Shown in pieces: positions 6,598-13,501 of a stretch of DNA of 15,200 nucleotides. The DNA comes from Candidatus Shapirobacteria bacterium (GTDB taxonomy: Bacteria; Patescibacteriota; Microgenomatia; UBA12405), in contig JAHFKH010000018.1 in NCBI GenBank assembly GCA_023245435.1, positions 1-15,200 of the forward strand, in the 5' to 3' direction. Within the stretch, counting starts at the first letter, position 1. Each line of letters opens with the position of its first letter. A program made the position numbers and the translations under genes. The notes beneath the pieces were generated by a model, which did no database searches, had not been told where the DNA came from, and saw only the letters and a program-made list of their open reading frames with translations.

Positions 6598-7155
6598 CTA
6601 CTTTACTAGGTTAATTGGCATATACCAGGTAAAAGGTTTTTTGCATACCGGACATGTTGTTGGTGGTTGTTTGCCGACATATATATTTCCACAATTTACA
6701 CACTTCCAGGTTAATTCTGTTTCGCTATCATATAAAGTTTTACTATCCAATTTGGAAGAAATTATAATATATCTTTCTTCATGTTGGGCTTCTACATTTT
6801 TCAAATTTCCAAATAATCTGATTGGTTCTGCCTCATTATCAATTTTTGCTTGTTCTTCAAAATTTGGGTACATCGTCGTCCATTCATATTTTTCACCTTC
6901 AGCCGCCATTTTCAAATTATCAGTAGTTTTAGTAAAAGGTTGAATACTCAAATCACCCTGCACTTCCACTCGCTCAGTAATTAATTCAAACAATTCCTCA
7001 GCATGAACCCTTTCGTTATCCGCCGTCTCTTCAAACACTCGGGCAATCCACTCTAAATTTTCTTTTCGGGCCATTTTAGCAAATGTTTGATATTTGTTTC
7101 GTGCCTGTGATTCTCCAGCAAACGCCTTAAGCAAGTTTTGTTGTGTTTGTGTCAT
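6598..7155 (-). CDS. rbr: Rubrerythrin
   Basis: Non-haem di-iron peroxidase that reduces hydrogen peroxide in anaerobes, cytoplasmic. The N-terminal four-helix ferritin-like domain shows the ligand pattern GES (E15), ERVH (E48/H51) and AQHEERY near 123-129. The C-terminal rubredoxin-like knuckle has Cys152-x2-Cys155 and Cys168-x2-Cys171 (CVNCG and CPVCK). The 185-residue start MTQTQQNLLKAFAGES is chosen at 7155. An in-frame extension to 7224 would translate the GC-rich repeat and is unlikely. A minus-strand TAAAAT (7169-7164) lies 8 nt before this ATG. It is the first gene of the rubrerythrin - sigma - TM-protein run and suggests an anaerobic or microaerophilic lifestyle with peroxide exposure. 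Confidence 0.95.
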   Translation of the reverse strand: MTQTQQNLLKAFAGESQARNKYQTFAKMARKENLEWIARVFEETADNERVHAEELFELITERVEVQGDLSIQPFTKTTDNLKMAAEGEKYEWTTMYPNFEEQAKIDNEAEPIRLFGNLKNVEAQHEERYIIISSKLDSKTLYDSETELTWKCVNCGNIYVGKQPPTTCPVCKKPFTWYMPINLVK

Positions 7156-7189
7156 ATAAAGTAATTTTACTATATATACAAAAAAATAT

Positions 7190-7245
7190 CTCCCCTCCCT
7201 GCCTGCCCGCCTATGGAGGGTCAAGGGAGGGGTAGGGGTGGGTTT
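7190..7245. repeat. GC-rich repeat element with a potential G-quadruplex between the rubrerythrin and copY promoters
   Basis: Outer inverted arms CCCCTCCCT / AGGGAGGGG, with CCTCC...GGAGG inside. The plus strand 7225-7242 reads GGGAGGGGTAGGGGTGGG, four G-tracts with 1-2 nt loops and therefore a possible G-quadruplex. It separates the divergent rubrerythrin and repressor genes and occupies the position where a -35 box for the repressor would be expected. Confidence 0.6.
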
Positions 7246-7249
7246 TTCT

Positions 7250-7268
7250 CCTACGCATGTAGTATAAT
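7250..7268 (+). promoter_or_regulatory. Promoter and degenerate CopY/BlaI-type operator of the repressor gene
   Basis: CCTACG-CA-TGTAGT (7250-7263) matches the window consensus ACTACA-NN-TGTAGT with two mismatches in the left arm. A perfect TATAAT -10 box (7263-7268) abuts it, ending 6 nt before the ATG. No good -35 is visible; the GC-rich element lies there. The weaker operator at the repressor's own gene fits autoregulation (inference). Confidence 0.6.
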
Positions 7269-7274
7269 AATTTT

Positions 7275-7625
7275 ATGTCGTGTAATTGTCACTGTAATTC
7301 TAAATGCGGTCTTTTGGGTGGCCTTGAACAAAAAATTATGGATGTGTTATGGTCGTCAACTACACCTTTAAAACCAGCCGAAGTTAAGGCAAAAATAACA
7401 GGGGATTCTGCCTATACTACCATTATGACTGTCTTAAAACGCATGTCAGACAAAAAATTATTATCTCGAAATAAAGTTGGCAACGTTTTTGTTTATGCCC
7501 CACTTACCGACAAAAAAACCTATGCCTGTTCCTGTCTCGACCATCTTTTTGAACATATTTTAAATAACTACGGCTCCGACGCTATTACGTCCTTTGAAAA
7601 AATCAAAAAACAACTCAAGTTTTAA
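7275..7625 (+). CDS. copY: BlaI/MecI/CopY-family repressor, probable copper sensor
   Basis: Winged-helix repressor of the penicillinase-repressor family (BlaI, MecI, CopY). GLEQKIMDVLW (16-26) and SAYTTIMTVLKRMSDKKLLSR (45-65), including the recognition helix and wing, are the family core; the C-terminal helices (about 88-115) would dimerise. In CopY, metal is sensed by a C-terminal CxCx4CxC. Here the cysteines are rearranged: C3, C5, C7, C11 at the extreme N-terminus (CxCxCx3C) and a CxC at C85/C87. These could bind Cu(I) in the dimer. Copper control is supported by context: the HMA-cupredoxin fusion and copA nearby carry the operator type expected for this family (TACA-NN-TGTA). No BlaR-like protease gene is seen. 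The gene converges with the SGNH gene, overlapping it by 4 bp. Confidence 0.85.
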   Translation: MSCNCHCNSKCGLLGGLEQKIMDVLWSSTTPLKPAEVKAKITGDSAYTTIMTVLKRMSDKKLLSRNKVGNVFVYAPLTDKKTYACSCLDHLFEHILNNYGSDAITSFEKIKKQLKF

Positions 7626-8311
7626 TATAGTGGATATTTCTCACCTTTTAATGTTGTCTTAATATATTTCTCCGGGTCAAATTTTATATTCCAAACTTTA
7701 TCCAAAATTACTTTAGCAATATATGCATTTCCCAATTGGTTTGGATGTTGGAAATCAATTTCACCAGCTTTTATTCCTTCCTCAGGATTTTCTTCTGAAA
7801 TAAAAGTAAAAAACTTTTCGGTGGGGAAGTTTTTATAAATATTAAACATATCAATCTTTTGTAAATTTTTTCTATCTTTTAATCCATATAAAACATTCGC
7901 ATATGGTTCATACTCTGTATTTTTTATACTACCTTTTCCCGCAGATGTTGAATTACACCATATTATTTCTGTATTCGTATCGATTTTGTCAAAAATATTT
8001 TCCAAATTATCTTTAGTTTCATCTGTTTTTATACCAAAAGTAGGGTCATTTCCACCCATCAAACCAATTACCATATTTGGATTAATCAAATTTATTTGAT
8101 CAATTTTTTCCAAAATATCCTTTGTTGTCGCTCCGTCATATCCAAAATTAAAAAATTTTATTCCCCAATCTCCCTCTAGCTTATCTTTCAACACATACTC
8201 CACTATCTCTCGCCAATTTGGGTGCACCCATTCAGTCGAAGTTATTGAGTCACCCACAAACGCAATCCAGTATTTACCGTTCTTTTTTAAAATTTCCTTA
8301 ATTTTATCCAT
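7622..8311 (-). CDS. SGNH/GDSL-family hydrolase
   Basis: Small esterase/acyl-hydrolase of the SGNH family. Numbering from an upstream ATG at 8326, block I is VGDSIT (catalytic Ser27), block II FGYDGATT (Gly62), block III GGND (Asn93) and block V DFQHPNQLG (Asp191, His194). All four catalytic blocks are present. No signal peptide, so probably cytoplasmic; substrate unknown. The start at 8311 (MDKIKEIL) is preferred because a minus-strand TAAAAT lies 5 nt upstream of it, the promoter spacing seen for several neighbours. The alternative at 8326 adds five residues. Its promoter is back to back with that of the copper fusion gene, so the operator at 8346 could also influence it. Confidence 0.85.
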   Translation of the reverse strand: MDKIKEILKKNGKYWIAFVGDSITSTEWVHPNWREIVEYVLKDKLEGDWGIKFFNFGYDGATTKDILEKIDQINLINPNMVIGLMGGNDPTFGIKTDETKDNLENIFDKIDTNTEIIWCNSTSAGKGSIKNTEYEPYANVLYGLKDRKNLQKIDMFNIYKNFPTEKFFTFISEENPEEGIKAGEIDFQHPNQLGNAYIAKVILDKVWNIKFDPEKYIKTTLKGEKYPLY

Positions 8312-8325
8312 AAAGTATTTTAACA

Positions 8326-8359
8326 TTGACTTTTTTTTCTAAAGTACTACACTCGTAGT
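8326..8359 (+). promoter_or_regulatory. Promoter with CopY-type operator of the copper fusion gene
   Basis: TTGACT (8326-8331), 16-bp spacer, TACACT (8348-8353), then 6 nt to the ATG. The palindrome ACTACA-CT-CGTAGT (8346-8359; one mismatch to ACTACA-NN-TGTAGT) covers the -10 box and ends at the base before the ATG. A repressor bound here would block polymerase directly. The mRNA would start at or next to the ATG. Confidence 0.75.
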
Positions 8360-9703
8360 ATGCATTCTAAAACTTATTCTGTTTCCGGCACTCATTGTCA
8401 TGCTTGTGAAATTTTAATCGAAAAAGAAATCAAAGCTCTGCCTGGTATTAAAATGGTCGAGGCATCGACAAATAATCAGTCTGTCAAAATAGTTGGTAAA
8501 TACCTTCCCGATATTTCAAAATTAAATAATATTTTTAAGGAAAGTGGATACGAATTTTCAAATCAACTCGTAACTCGTAACTCTCAACTCTTAACACCAA
8601 ACTTATTTGTATCTATATTTATAAGTTTGTTAATTCTATGTATTTTTTATATCTTAAATTCTTCTGGTATTTTACCCAATATCTCGGTAAATAACTCTTC
8701 ATCTCTCGGTATATTTTTTGCTTTTGGACTCGTCGCTGGTCTTTCTACTTGTGCCGCTTTAGTTGGGGGACTAGTTTTATCATTAAGTAAACAATGGCAA
8801 AAATTATATTCAAATTCCGATTCAGTAACTACTCGTCTTACCCCCACTATTATATTTAATTTAGGTCGAGTCATATTATTTGCCCTGTTTGGGGCAATAT
8901 TAGGTCTAGTCGGTTCATATTTTCGATTATCAATTACTACCGGTTCTATTATTACAATTTTAGTTTCTGTTTTAATGTTAGCCTTAGGTCTTCAAATGCT
9001 TGGTGTTAAATACTTTTCTCGTTTTCAATTATCGCTGCCAAAATCAATTACTGGTTCTATTGCTGATGAAAAAAACTTTAGTGGTAAGTTTGCTCCATTT
9101 GTTTTGGGTGGCCTTACTTTCTTTTTACCTTGTGGCTTTACCCTAACTGCTCAATCTTTAGCCCTAGCTTCCGGTTCACCCCTGACTGCGGCCTTAATTA
9201 TGGGCACTTTTGCTCTTGGTACTTTTATTCCATTACTATTAATTGGATATTCGAGCGTGGCCTCATCCACCAACAAAACCACTTCTGCTTATTTTTCCCA
9301 AGTCGCTGGTATTTTAGTTATTGTTTTTGCCTTATTTAACATAAAATCACAACTTGCTGTTTTAGGTTATGAATTACCCAGTACTCCGACGGCTACTGCT
9401 CAAATTTCCACCGTTCCGGTCGTTAATGGTGTTCAAATAATTAAAATGGATGCCTCTTCCACCGGTTACACCCCTGATACTTTTACTATCAAAGCCGGAC
9501 TACCTGTTCGCTGGGAAATTACTGATCGGGGGACTGCTGGTTGTACCAATGCTGTTATTTCTCGAACTTTATTTACTGGCCAAATTAGTCTTGTTCCTGG
9601 GACTACCTCAGTTCGTGAATTTACTGCTCCCACTACCCCTGGTACTTATCGTTTTTCCTGTTGGATGGGTATGATTTCGGGGAGTATTGAAGTGGTAAAT
9701 TAA
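8360..9703 (+). CDS. HMA domain - SafE/DsbD-like membrane domain - cupredoxin fusion, copper handling
   Basis: Three-part copper protein. Residues 1-66 form a heavy-metal-associated domain with the motif GTHCHAC (Cys13/Cys16). Residues about 84-335 hold about six or seven TM helices resembling the TauE/SafE-DsbD core, with STCAALVGG (C131) and FLPCGFTLTAQSLALASGS (C258) in positions typical of DsbD_2/CcdA-like proteins. Residues about 350-447 form a cupredoxin-like domain with GCTNAV (C395) and FSCWMGM (C434, M436, M438), Cys/Met ligands for copper. Established members of this architecture are annotated as SafE-family proteins. Role inferred: the cytoplasmic HMA hands Cu(I) to a membrane thiol path ending in an external copper site. 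The HMA-to-TM linker contains NQLVTRNSQLLTPN (68-81), from a dispersed repeat. It is operator-controlled and translationally coupled to the next gene. Confidence 0.85.
   Translation: MHSKTYSVSGTHCHACEILIEKEIKALPGIKMVEASTNNQSVKIVGKYLPDISKLNNIFKESGYEFSNQLVTRNSQLLTPNLFVSIFISLLILCIFYILNSSGILPNISVNNSSSLGIFFAFGLVAGLSTCAALVGGLVLSLSKQWQKLYSNSDSVTTRLTPTIIFNLGRVILFALFGAILGLVGSYFRLSITTGSIITILVSVLMLALGLQMLGVKYFSRFQLSLPKSITGSIADEKNFSGKFAPFVLGGLTFFLPCGFTLTAQSLALASGSPLTAALIMGTFALGTFIPLLLIGYSSVASSTNKTTSAYFSQVAGILVIVFALFNIKSQLAVLGYELPSTPTATAQISTVPVVNGVQIIKMDASSTGYTPDTFTIKAGLPVRWEITDRGTAGCTNAVISRTLFTGQISLVPGTTSVREFTAPTTPGTYRFSCWMGMISGSIEVVN
8565..8595 (+). repeat. TCGTAACT-type tandem repeat inside the copper fusion gene (locus 7)
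   Basis: AACTCGTA twice followed by ACTCTCA and ACTCTTAAC. It is read in frame as QLVTRNSQLLT in the linker between the HMA domain and the first TM helix. Confidence 0.75.
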
Positions 9704-10167
9704 TGTTACAATTTTTTATGGAAAATAAAAAAATCCCCACCCTCCCTATTTTATTTTTTATTTTTTTTCTTTCACTTTTATTTGTCGCCGCGTATTCCTA
9801 TTTTCAACCCCAAAAAACAATTGTTGAAGTAAAATCAGACGATACACTTCAAACCTTACAAACATTAACCACCCCCATGGTCTGGTCTACTCCAGTAGCT
9901 GGCACTATTGATGATGCTCAGGGTAATGTTGTTTCAGGTTTAATTATGGAGTCAAAAATAATTGACAAATCGAGTAACAAATTATCACCACTTTTAGTTT
10001 CCGACTCTCCCTTAATTTCTACCTATGGTTGGGCCGAAGACCCAATGGGTATTGCCGATGGTATGGGAAGTAGTATCAGAACCTATCAAAAAACTATTAA
10101 TAGTAAAGTTGTTAAGCTCATCATCCGCACCGGCTCTGGTAAATATCAAGTTCTACTTAGTAACTAA
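9703..10167 (+). CDS. Membrane-anchored extracytoplasmic protein, partner of the copper fusion
   Basis: Family not recognised. An N-terminal hydrophobic anchor (about residues 13-33, IPTLPILFFIFFLSLLFVAA) is followed by ~120 extracytoplasmic residues with beta-rich character, without cysteine or histidine but with several methionines (M99, M114, M124, M130 area; PMGIADGMGSS), which could bind Cu(I) but is not diagnostic. Its ATG overlaps the preceding stop (TAATG at 9701-9705), indicating coupled translation with the copper fusion protein; an internal ATG at 9718 is an alternative start. Operon position suggests a copper-related role in the envelope (inference). Its stop overlaps the convergent methyltransferase gene by four bases. 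Confidence 0.65.
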   Translation: MLQFFMENKKIPTLPILFFIFFLSLLFVAAYSYFQPQKTIVEVKSDDTLQTLQTLTTPMVWSTPVAGTIDDAQGNVVSGLIMESKIIDKSSNKLSPLLVSDSPLISTYGWAEDPMGIADGMGSSIRTYQKTINSKVVKLIIRTGSGKYQVLLSN

Positions 10168-10778
10168 TTTTTTAAAGCCACCAATCTAATTAATCCATCA
10201 ATTTTTTTTATTCTGTCTTTAAAACTTGTTCCTTTATTGTTCAACAATAATATTTGATATCCATCAAGCATTTCCTTAATCGATTCAACGCTAAAATATC
10301 TTTTTTGAATTCCGCTTTCATCAATATAAAAATCTTTTTCAATTTGTTGATAGTCACTTATTTCAGGATCATCCGTAGAATTCACCAACAGTGCCAATAT
10401 ACCTCCAGTTTTTAGTATATTTTTCATCTCCAAAAATAATTTAATAGTTCTTTCTTTGTCAAAATAATGAACTCCTAAATGTGAATACACCACATCAAAA
10501 CTATTTTTTTCAAACGGTAAAGGTTTTGCCATATCAACAAATTTAAATTCAGTTGTTACCATTTCTTGACTAAATTCGGAAATATCAGTTGCCAATACTT
10601 TAAAACCTTTTTGTTTAAGATATACACTATCTTGCCCCAACCCTGTTGCCAATTCTAAAACAGAGGCATTTTTGGGGAAATATTTTTCCACTTCTTTTAC
10701 AAAAATTGATGGTCTTTTACTCCATTCTTCATTGGCGTATTTTCCCAACTTTTTTCTCCAAAAGTTTTGTATATCCAT
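10164..10778 (-). CDS. Class I SAM-dependent methyltransferase
   Basis: Rossmann-fold methyltransferase of about 205 residues. Motif I reads VLELATGLGQDSVYL, followed by VLATDIS (acidic end of beta-2), FVDMAKPLPF (motif II) and FDVVYSHLGVHYF (motif IV region), as in methyltransferase types 11/25 and TehB-like proteins. Substrate unknown. Start chosen at 10778 (MDIQNFWRKK) because a minus-strand TATAAT (10790-10785) lies 6 nt before this ATG; the frame is open to 10820 but that would run into the divergent HAD gene. It is divergent from the HAD gene with 34 bp between the starts. No copper operator is present, so it is a passenger between regulon members. Confidence 0.88.
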   Translation of the reverse strand: MDIQNFWRKKLGKYANEEWSKRPSIFVKEVEKYFPKNASVLELATGLGQDSVYLKQKGFKVLATDISEFSQEMVTTEFKFVDMAKPLPFEKNSFDVVYSHLGVHYFDKERTIKLFLEMKNILKTGGILALLVNSTDDPEISDYQQIEKDFYIDESGIQKRYFSVESIKEMLDGYQILLLNNKGTSFKDRIKKIDGLIRLVALKN

Positions 10779-10812
10779 TAGGGAATTATAAAACCATATT
10801 ATATAATTCACC
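10779..10812. promoter_or_regulatory. Interlocked divergent promoters of the methyltransferase and HAD genes
   Basis: Only 34 bp separate the two ATGs. A minus-strand TATAAT (10790-10785) serves the methyltransferase with a 6-nt gap and a plus-strand TATAAT (10802-10807) serves the HAD gene with a 5-nt gap. Each -35 region must overlap the other promoter or the other gene's start, so the two promoters should compete. Confidence 0.65.
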
Positions 10813-11379
10813 ATGATCAAAGCTATAACCTTCGATTTAGACGGCGTTTATTTTACTTCTGATAGTTTTTCAAATTTTAAAAAATATCTTAGTATTGATA
10901 GTTTTAACGACAATTATATGACTCAATTCAAACAGGGGATATTGTCAGAAGATCAATTTTGGAATTTAACTCGTCAAGAATTTAATATTAAACTTTCCAA
11001 TCAGGAAATATCCAGACTTCTTGCCGACTCATATTTCGTCAATCAAAATGTAGTTGATTATGTCAAAAAAGTCCGTTCTCAGGGTATAAAAACATGTATT
11101 TGCACTAATAATTTCCCCACTCGTATAAACAGTTTAAATCAAAAATTTAATTTTCTTTCCGATTTTGATATTCAAGTTTTTTCCTATCAAGTCGGAGCAG
11201 TCAAACCAGACTTAAAAATATTTCAAGCTCTAATTGAAAAATCAGGAGTACAACCTCAAGAAATTTTTTACGCCGACGATAAACAAATTAATGTCGACGC
11301 AGCCAAATCTATTGGAATAAATGCCGTTGTTTACACTAATTTTGAAAAATTTGTTTCCTCATTGACATCAATCATTTAA
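10813..11379 (+). CDS. HAD-superfamily hydrolase (phosphatase-like)
   Basis: Haloacid dehalogenase-fold hydrolase of 188 residues, with FDLDGV (Asp8 nucleophile, Asp10), CTNN (Thr98, motif II), KPD (Lys131, motif III) and YADD (Asp155/Asp156, motif IV). A helical cap occupies roughly residues 15-80 (subclass I, as in phosphoglycolate phosphatase-like or haloacid dehalogenase-like members). Substrate not determinable. A TATAAT box lies 5 nt before the ATG. The TTGACA -35 box of copA lies inside the last codons of this gene, so transcription through it could affect copA initiation. Confidence 0.88.
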   Translation: MIKAITFDLDGVYFTSDSFSNFKKYLSIDSFNDNYMTQFKQGILSEDQFWNLTRQEFNIKLSNQEISRLLADSYFVNQNVVDYVKKVRSQGIKTCICTNNFPTRINSLNQKFNFLSDFDIQVFSYQVGAVKPDLKIFQALIEKSGVQPQEIFYADDKQINVDAAKSIGINAVVYTNFEKFVSSLTSII

Positions 11380-11398
11380 ACTACTACACTTGTAGTAT
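11362..11398 (+). promoter_or_regulatory. copA promoter with perfect CopY-type operator
   Basis: TTGACA (11362-11367), 17-bp spacer, TACACT (11385-11390), 8 nt to the ATG. The palindrome TACTACA-CT-TGTAGTA (11382-11397) is perfect over 7+7 bases and covers the -10 and predicted start of transcription. The layout is identical to that of the SHOCT gene at 13705-13741, including the 8-nt gap TGTAGTAT. Confidence 0.85.
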
Positions 11399-13501
11399 AT
11401 GGCAACAAATAAAATAGAAAAGCTTAATATTTCCGGCATGCACTGTGCTTCCTGTGCTTTACTCATCAAAAAATCTATCCAAACCGTTCCGGGAGTCGAA
11501 GACGTTTCTGTCAATTACGGTACCAAAAAAGCCATTATCAAATATGATTCAGACAAATCATCCGTTGATAATTTAATTTCCGCCATAAAATCTGCAGGTT
11601 ACGATGTTACACAAAAAGCAGCTTCAGATTCTGATGATGCCAAAATTTGGCGCAAAAAGTTTTTTCTCTCGCTAATTTTAACTCTCCCTCTTTTTGTTTC
11701 TATGTTTTACCCCTTACCTTATATTTATTATTTGGCCATAATTTTAACTAGCCTAAATATAATTTTTGTCGGTTTTTCTTTTTATCAAGGTTTGTTTACA
11801 GCACTCAAAGTTGGTACATTTACTATGGATAGTTTAATTGCCATTGGTACTGCCTCTGCTTTTATATTTTCCCTTACCATGGGAACATTCCACTATTTTG
11901 AAGTTGCCTCGTCGCTCATCGTTTTTGTGACTTTGGGTAAATGGCTCGAATCATTGGCCAAAGCCAAAACCTCTCAAGCCGTTTCCAAACTAATCGATCT
12001 CTCTCCCAAATTTGTTCATCAAAAAAATGGTAATAACTTTTCAGACATTGCTCTAGATTTAATAAAAAATGGCGATATTTTAAGGGTTTTACCTGGCGAA
12101 ATTATTCCTCTTGATGGTCAAATAATTTCCGGATCATCATCAGTTGATCAATCAGCTTTAACTGGCGAAAGTGTTCCAGTTGATAAAACAGTAAACGACA
12201 AAATATTTGCCGGCACTCAAAATCAAACCGGTTCTTTTGAATTCAAAGTCACTGCCAAAAGCAATGAAACAATTTTATCCCGCATTGTTAAATTGGTCGA
12301 AGACGCTCAATCAAGTCAATCACCTTTACAAAATTTAGCCGACAAAATTTCGGCTATTTTTGTTCCTTCAGTCTTGATAATTTCTATTATTACTTTAATT
12401 ATTTGGAAATTAATACTTGGCGAATCATGGGAAATGTCTCTTAATTATTTTCTAGCCGTTATCGTCATTGCCTGTCCTTGTGCCCTTGGTTTAGCCACTC
12501 CTACCGTCATTATGGTCGCCACTGGGTTGGCTGCCAAATTTGGCATATTGGTCAAAGGAGGGGAATATCTTCAAAAGGCCGGTACTATTAATACTGTTCT
12601 TTTTGATAAAACTGGTACTTTAACTCAAAATCAAGTTCAAATCACCGGTTTTAAAAACTTGTCAAAGCTTTCCGATCAAGAAGTTTTAAATATTGCTTAT
12701 TCTCTCGAATTAAAATCTGAACATCCCATCGCCAAAGCAATAATAAATTATTTTAATTTTACAAAAACTCGCAACTTAAAACTCGTAACTCGTAACTTTT
12801 TATCATCAACTGGTGTTGGAATTTCTGCCACAATCAACAACAAAAAATATTTTATCGGTAAATCAAAATCAGGAAATATAGAACTAACCAGTGATGAAAA
12901 AATTATTGCATCGTTTACTTTTTCTGACACGCTCAGAACCGATGCATTCTCAGTTATTTCTCAACTAATAAAACAAAAAATTAATGTCTTTATGGTTTCC
13001 GGTGATAGTCTAACAAATGCTAATTTAGTTGCATCGGAACTAAGTATTCCTTCCGAAAATATTTTTGCCGATGTTCTTCCTCACCAAAAGGTTGATGTAG
13101 TCAAAAATTTACAACAAAAATCATTAGTCGCCTTTGTTGGTGACGGTATCAATGATTCACCTTCTTTGGCTCAATCAGATTTGGGTATTGCTATGGGTGG
13201 AGGGTCTGACATTGCCATCGAATCGGGTAATGTCGTTATTATGAATAACAAATTATCATCCATTCTCACCCTACGTCAACTGAGTCGTTCCACTGTTTCA
13301 AAAATTCATCAAAATTTTATTTATGCGCTAATTTATAATTTAATTTTAATTCCTGTTGCCGCCGGCGTATTATCTCCCTGGGGCCTAACCCTCCGCCCCG
13401 AGTTTGCCGCCGCCGCTATGTCCCTCTCTAGTGTATCCGTCGTCCTCAATTCATTGTCACTAAACTTATTTAAACCCGGGAAACATCTCCTTCTGGACTA
13501 A
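11399..13501 (+). CDS. copA: Copper-exporting P-type ATPase (P1B-1, CopA)
   Basis: Cu(+)-translocating ATPase of the cytoplasmic membrane, exporting copper at the cost of ATP. One N-terminal HMA domain with GMHCASC (13-19); actuator TGES (255-258); the membrane CPC copper site (359-361) in IACPCALGLATPT; phosphorylation site DKTGT (403-407); SEHP (440-443) in the N domain; GDGIND (581-586). Helix 7 and 8 signatures YN (646-647) and MSLSS (674-678) specify the Cu(+) subgroup rather than Zn/Cd/Pb. The 700 residues are normal for a single-HMA CopA. An in-frame repeat insert TRNLKLVTRN (457-466) sits in an N-domain loop after the HP motif. Control by the CopY-like repressor is inferred from the perfect operator immediately before the ATG. 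Confidence 0.97.
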   Translation: MATNKIEKLNISGMHCASCALLIKKSIQTVPGVEDVSVNYGTKKAIIKYDSDKSSVDNLISAIKSAGYDVTQKAASDSDDAKIWRKKFFLSLILTLPLFVSMFYPLPYIYYLAIILTSLNIIFVGFSFYQGLFTALKVGTFTMDSLIAIGTASAFIFSLTMGTFHYFEVASSLIVFVTLGKWLESLAKAKTSQAVSKLIDLSPKFVHQKNGNNFSDIALDLIKNGDILRVLPGEIIPLDGQIISGSSSVDQSALTGESVPVDKTVNDKIFAGTQNQTGSFEFKVTAKSNETILSRIVKLVEDAQSSQSPLQNLADKISAIFVPSVLIISIITLIIWKLILGESWEMSLNYFLAVIVIACPCALGLATPTVIMVATGLAAKFGILVKGGEYLQKAGTINTVLFDKTGTLTQNQVQITGFKNLSKLSDQEVLNIAYSLELKSEHPIAKAIINYFNFTKTRNLKLVTRNFLSSTGVGISATINNKKYFIGKSKSGNIELTSDEKIIASFTFSDTLRTDAFSVISQLIKQKINVFMVSGDSLTNANLVASELSIPSENIFADVLPHQKVDVVKNLQQKSLVAFVGDGINDSPSLAQSDLGIAMGGGSDIAIESGNVVIMNNKLSSILTLRQLSRSTVSKIHQNFIYALIYNLILIPVAAGVLSPWGLTLRPEFAAAAMSLSSVSVVLNSLSLNLFKPGKHLLLD
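12766..12800 (+). repeat. TCGTAACT-type tandem repeat inside copA (locus 8)
   Basis: AACTCGCAACTTAAAACTCGTAACTCGTAACT-type copies, translated in frame as TRNLKLVTRN in the ATP-binding domain of CopA. The surrounding catalytic motifs stay in frame, so the insertion appears tolerated. Confidence 0.75.

Noticed and set aside
7156..7224. N-terminal extension of rubrerythrin (MTLHRRAGREGRYFF...)
   Set aside because: It is the translation of the GC-rich repeat and the AT-rich promoter segment; rubrerythrins start at the MTQTQQNL-type sequence, and a TAAAAT box precedes that ATG.
7275..7625. Beta-lactamase regulator (BlaI/MecI) rather than a copper sensor
   Set aside because: No BlaR/MecR or beta-lactamase gene is present, and the extra Cys clusters plus operators before copper genes favour metal sensing, although this is not proven.
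8647..9674. Other ORFs overlapping the copper fusion gene in alternative frames
   Set aside because: Hydrophobic out-of-frame translations of a TM-coding region; the fusion frame has clear domain motifs.
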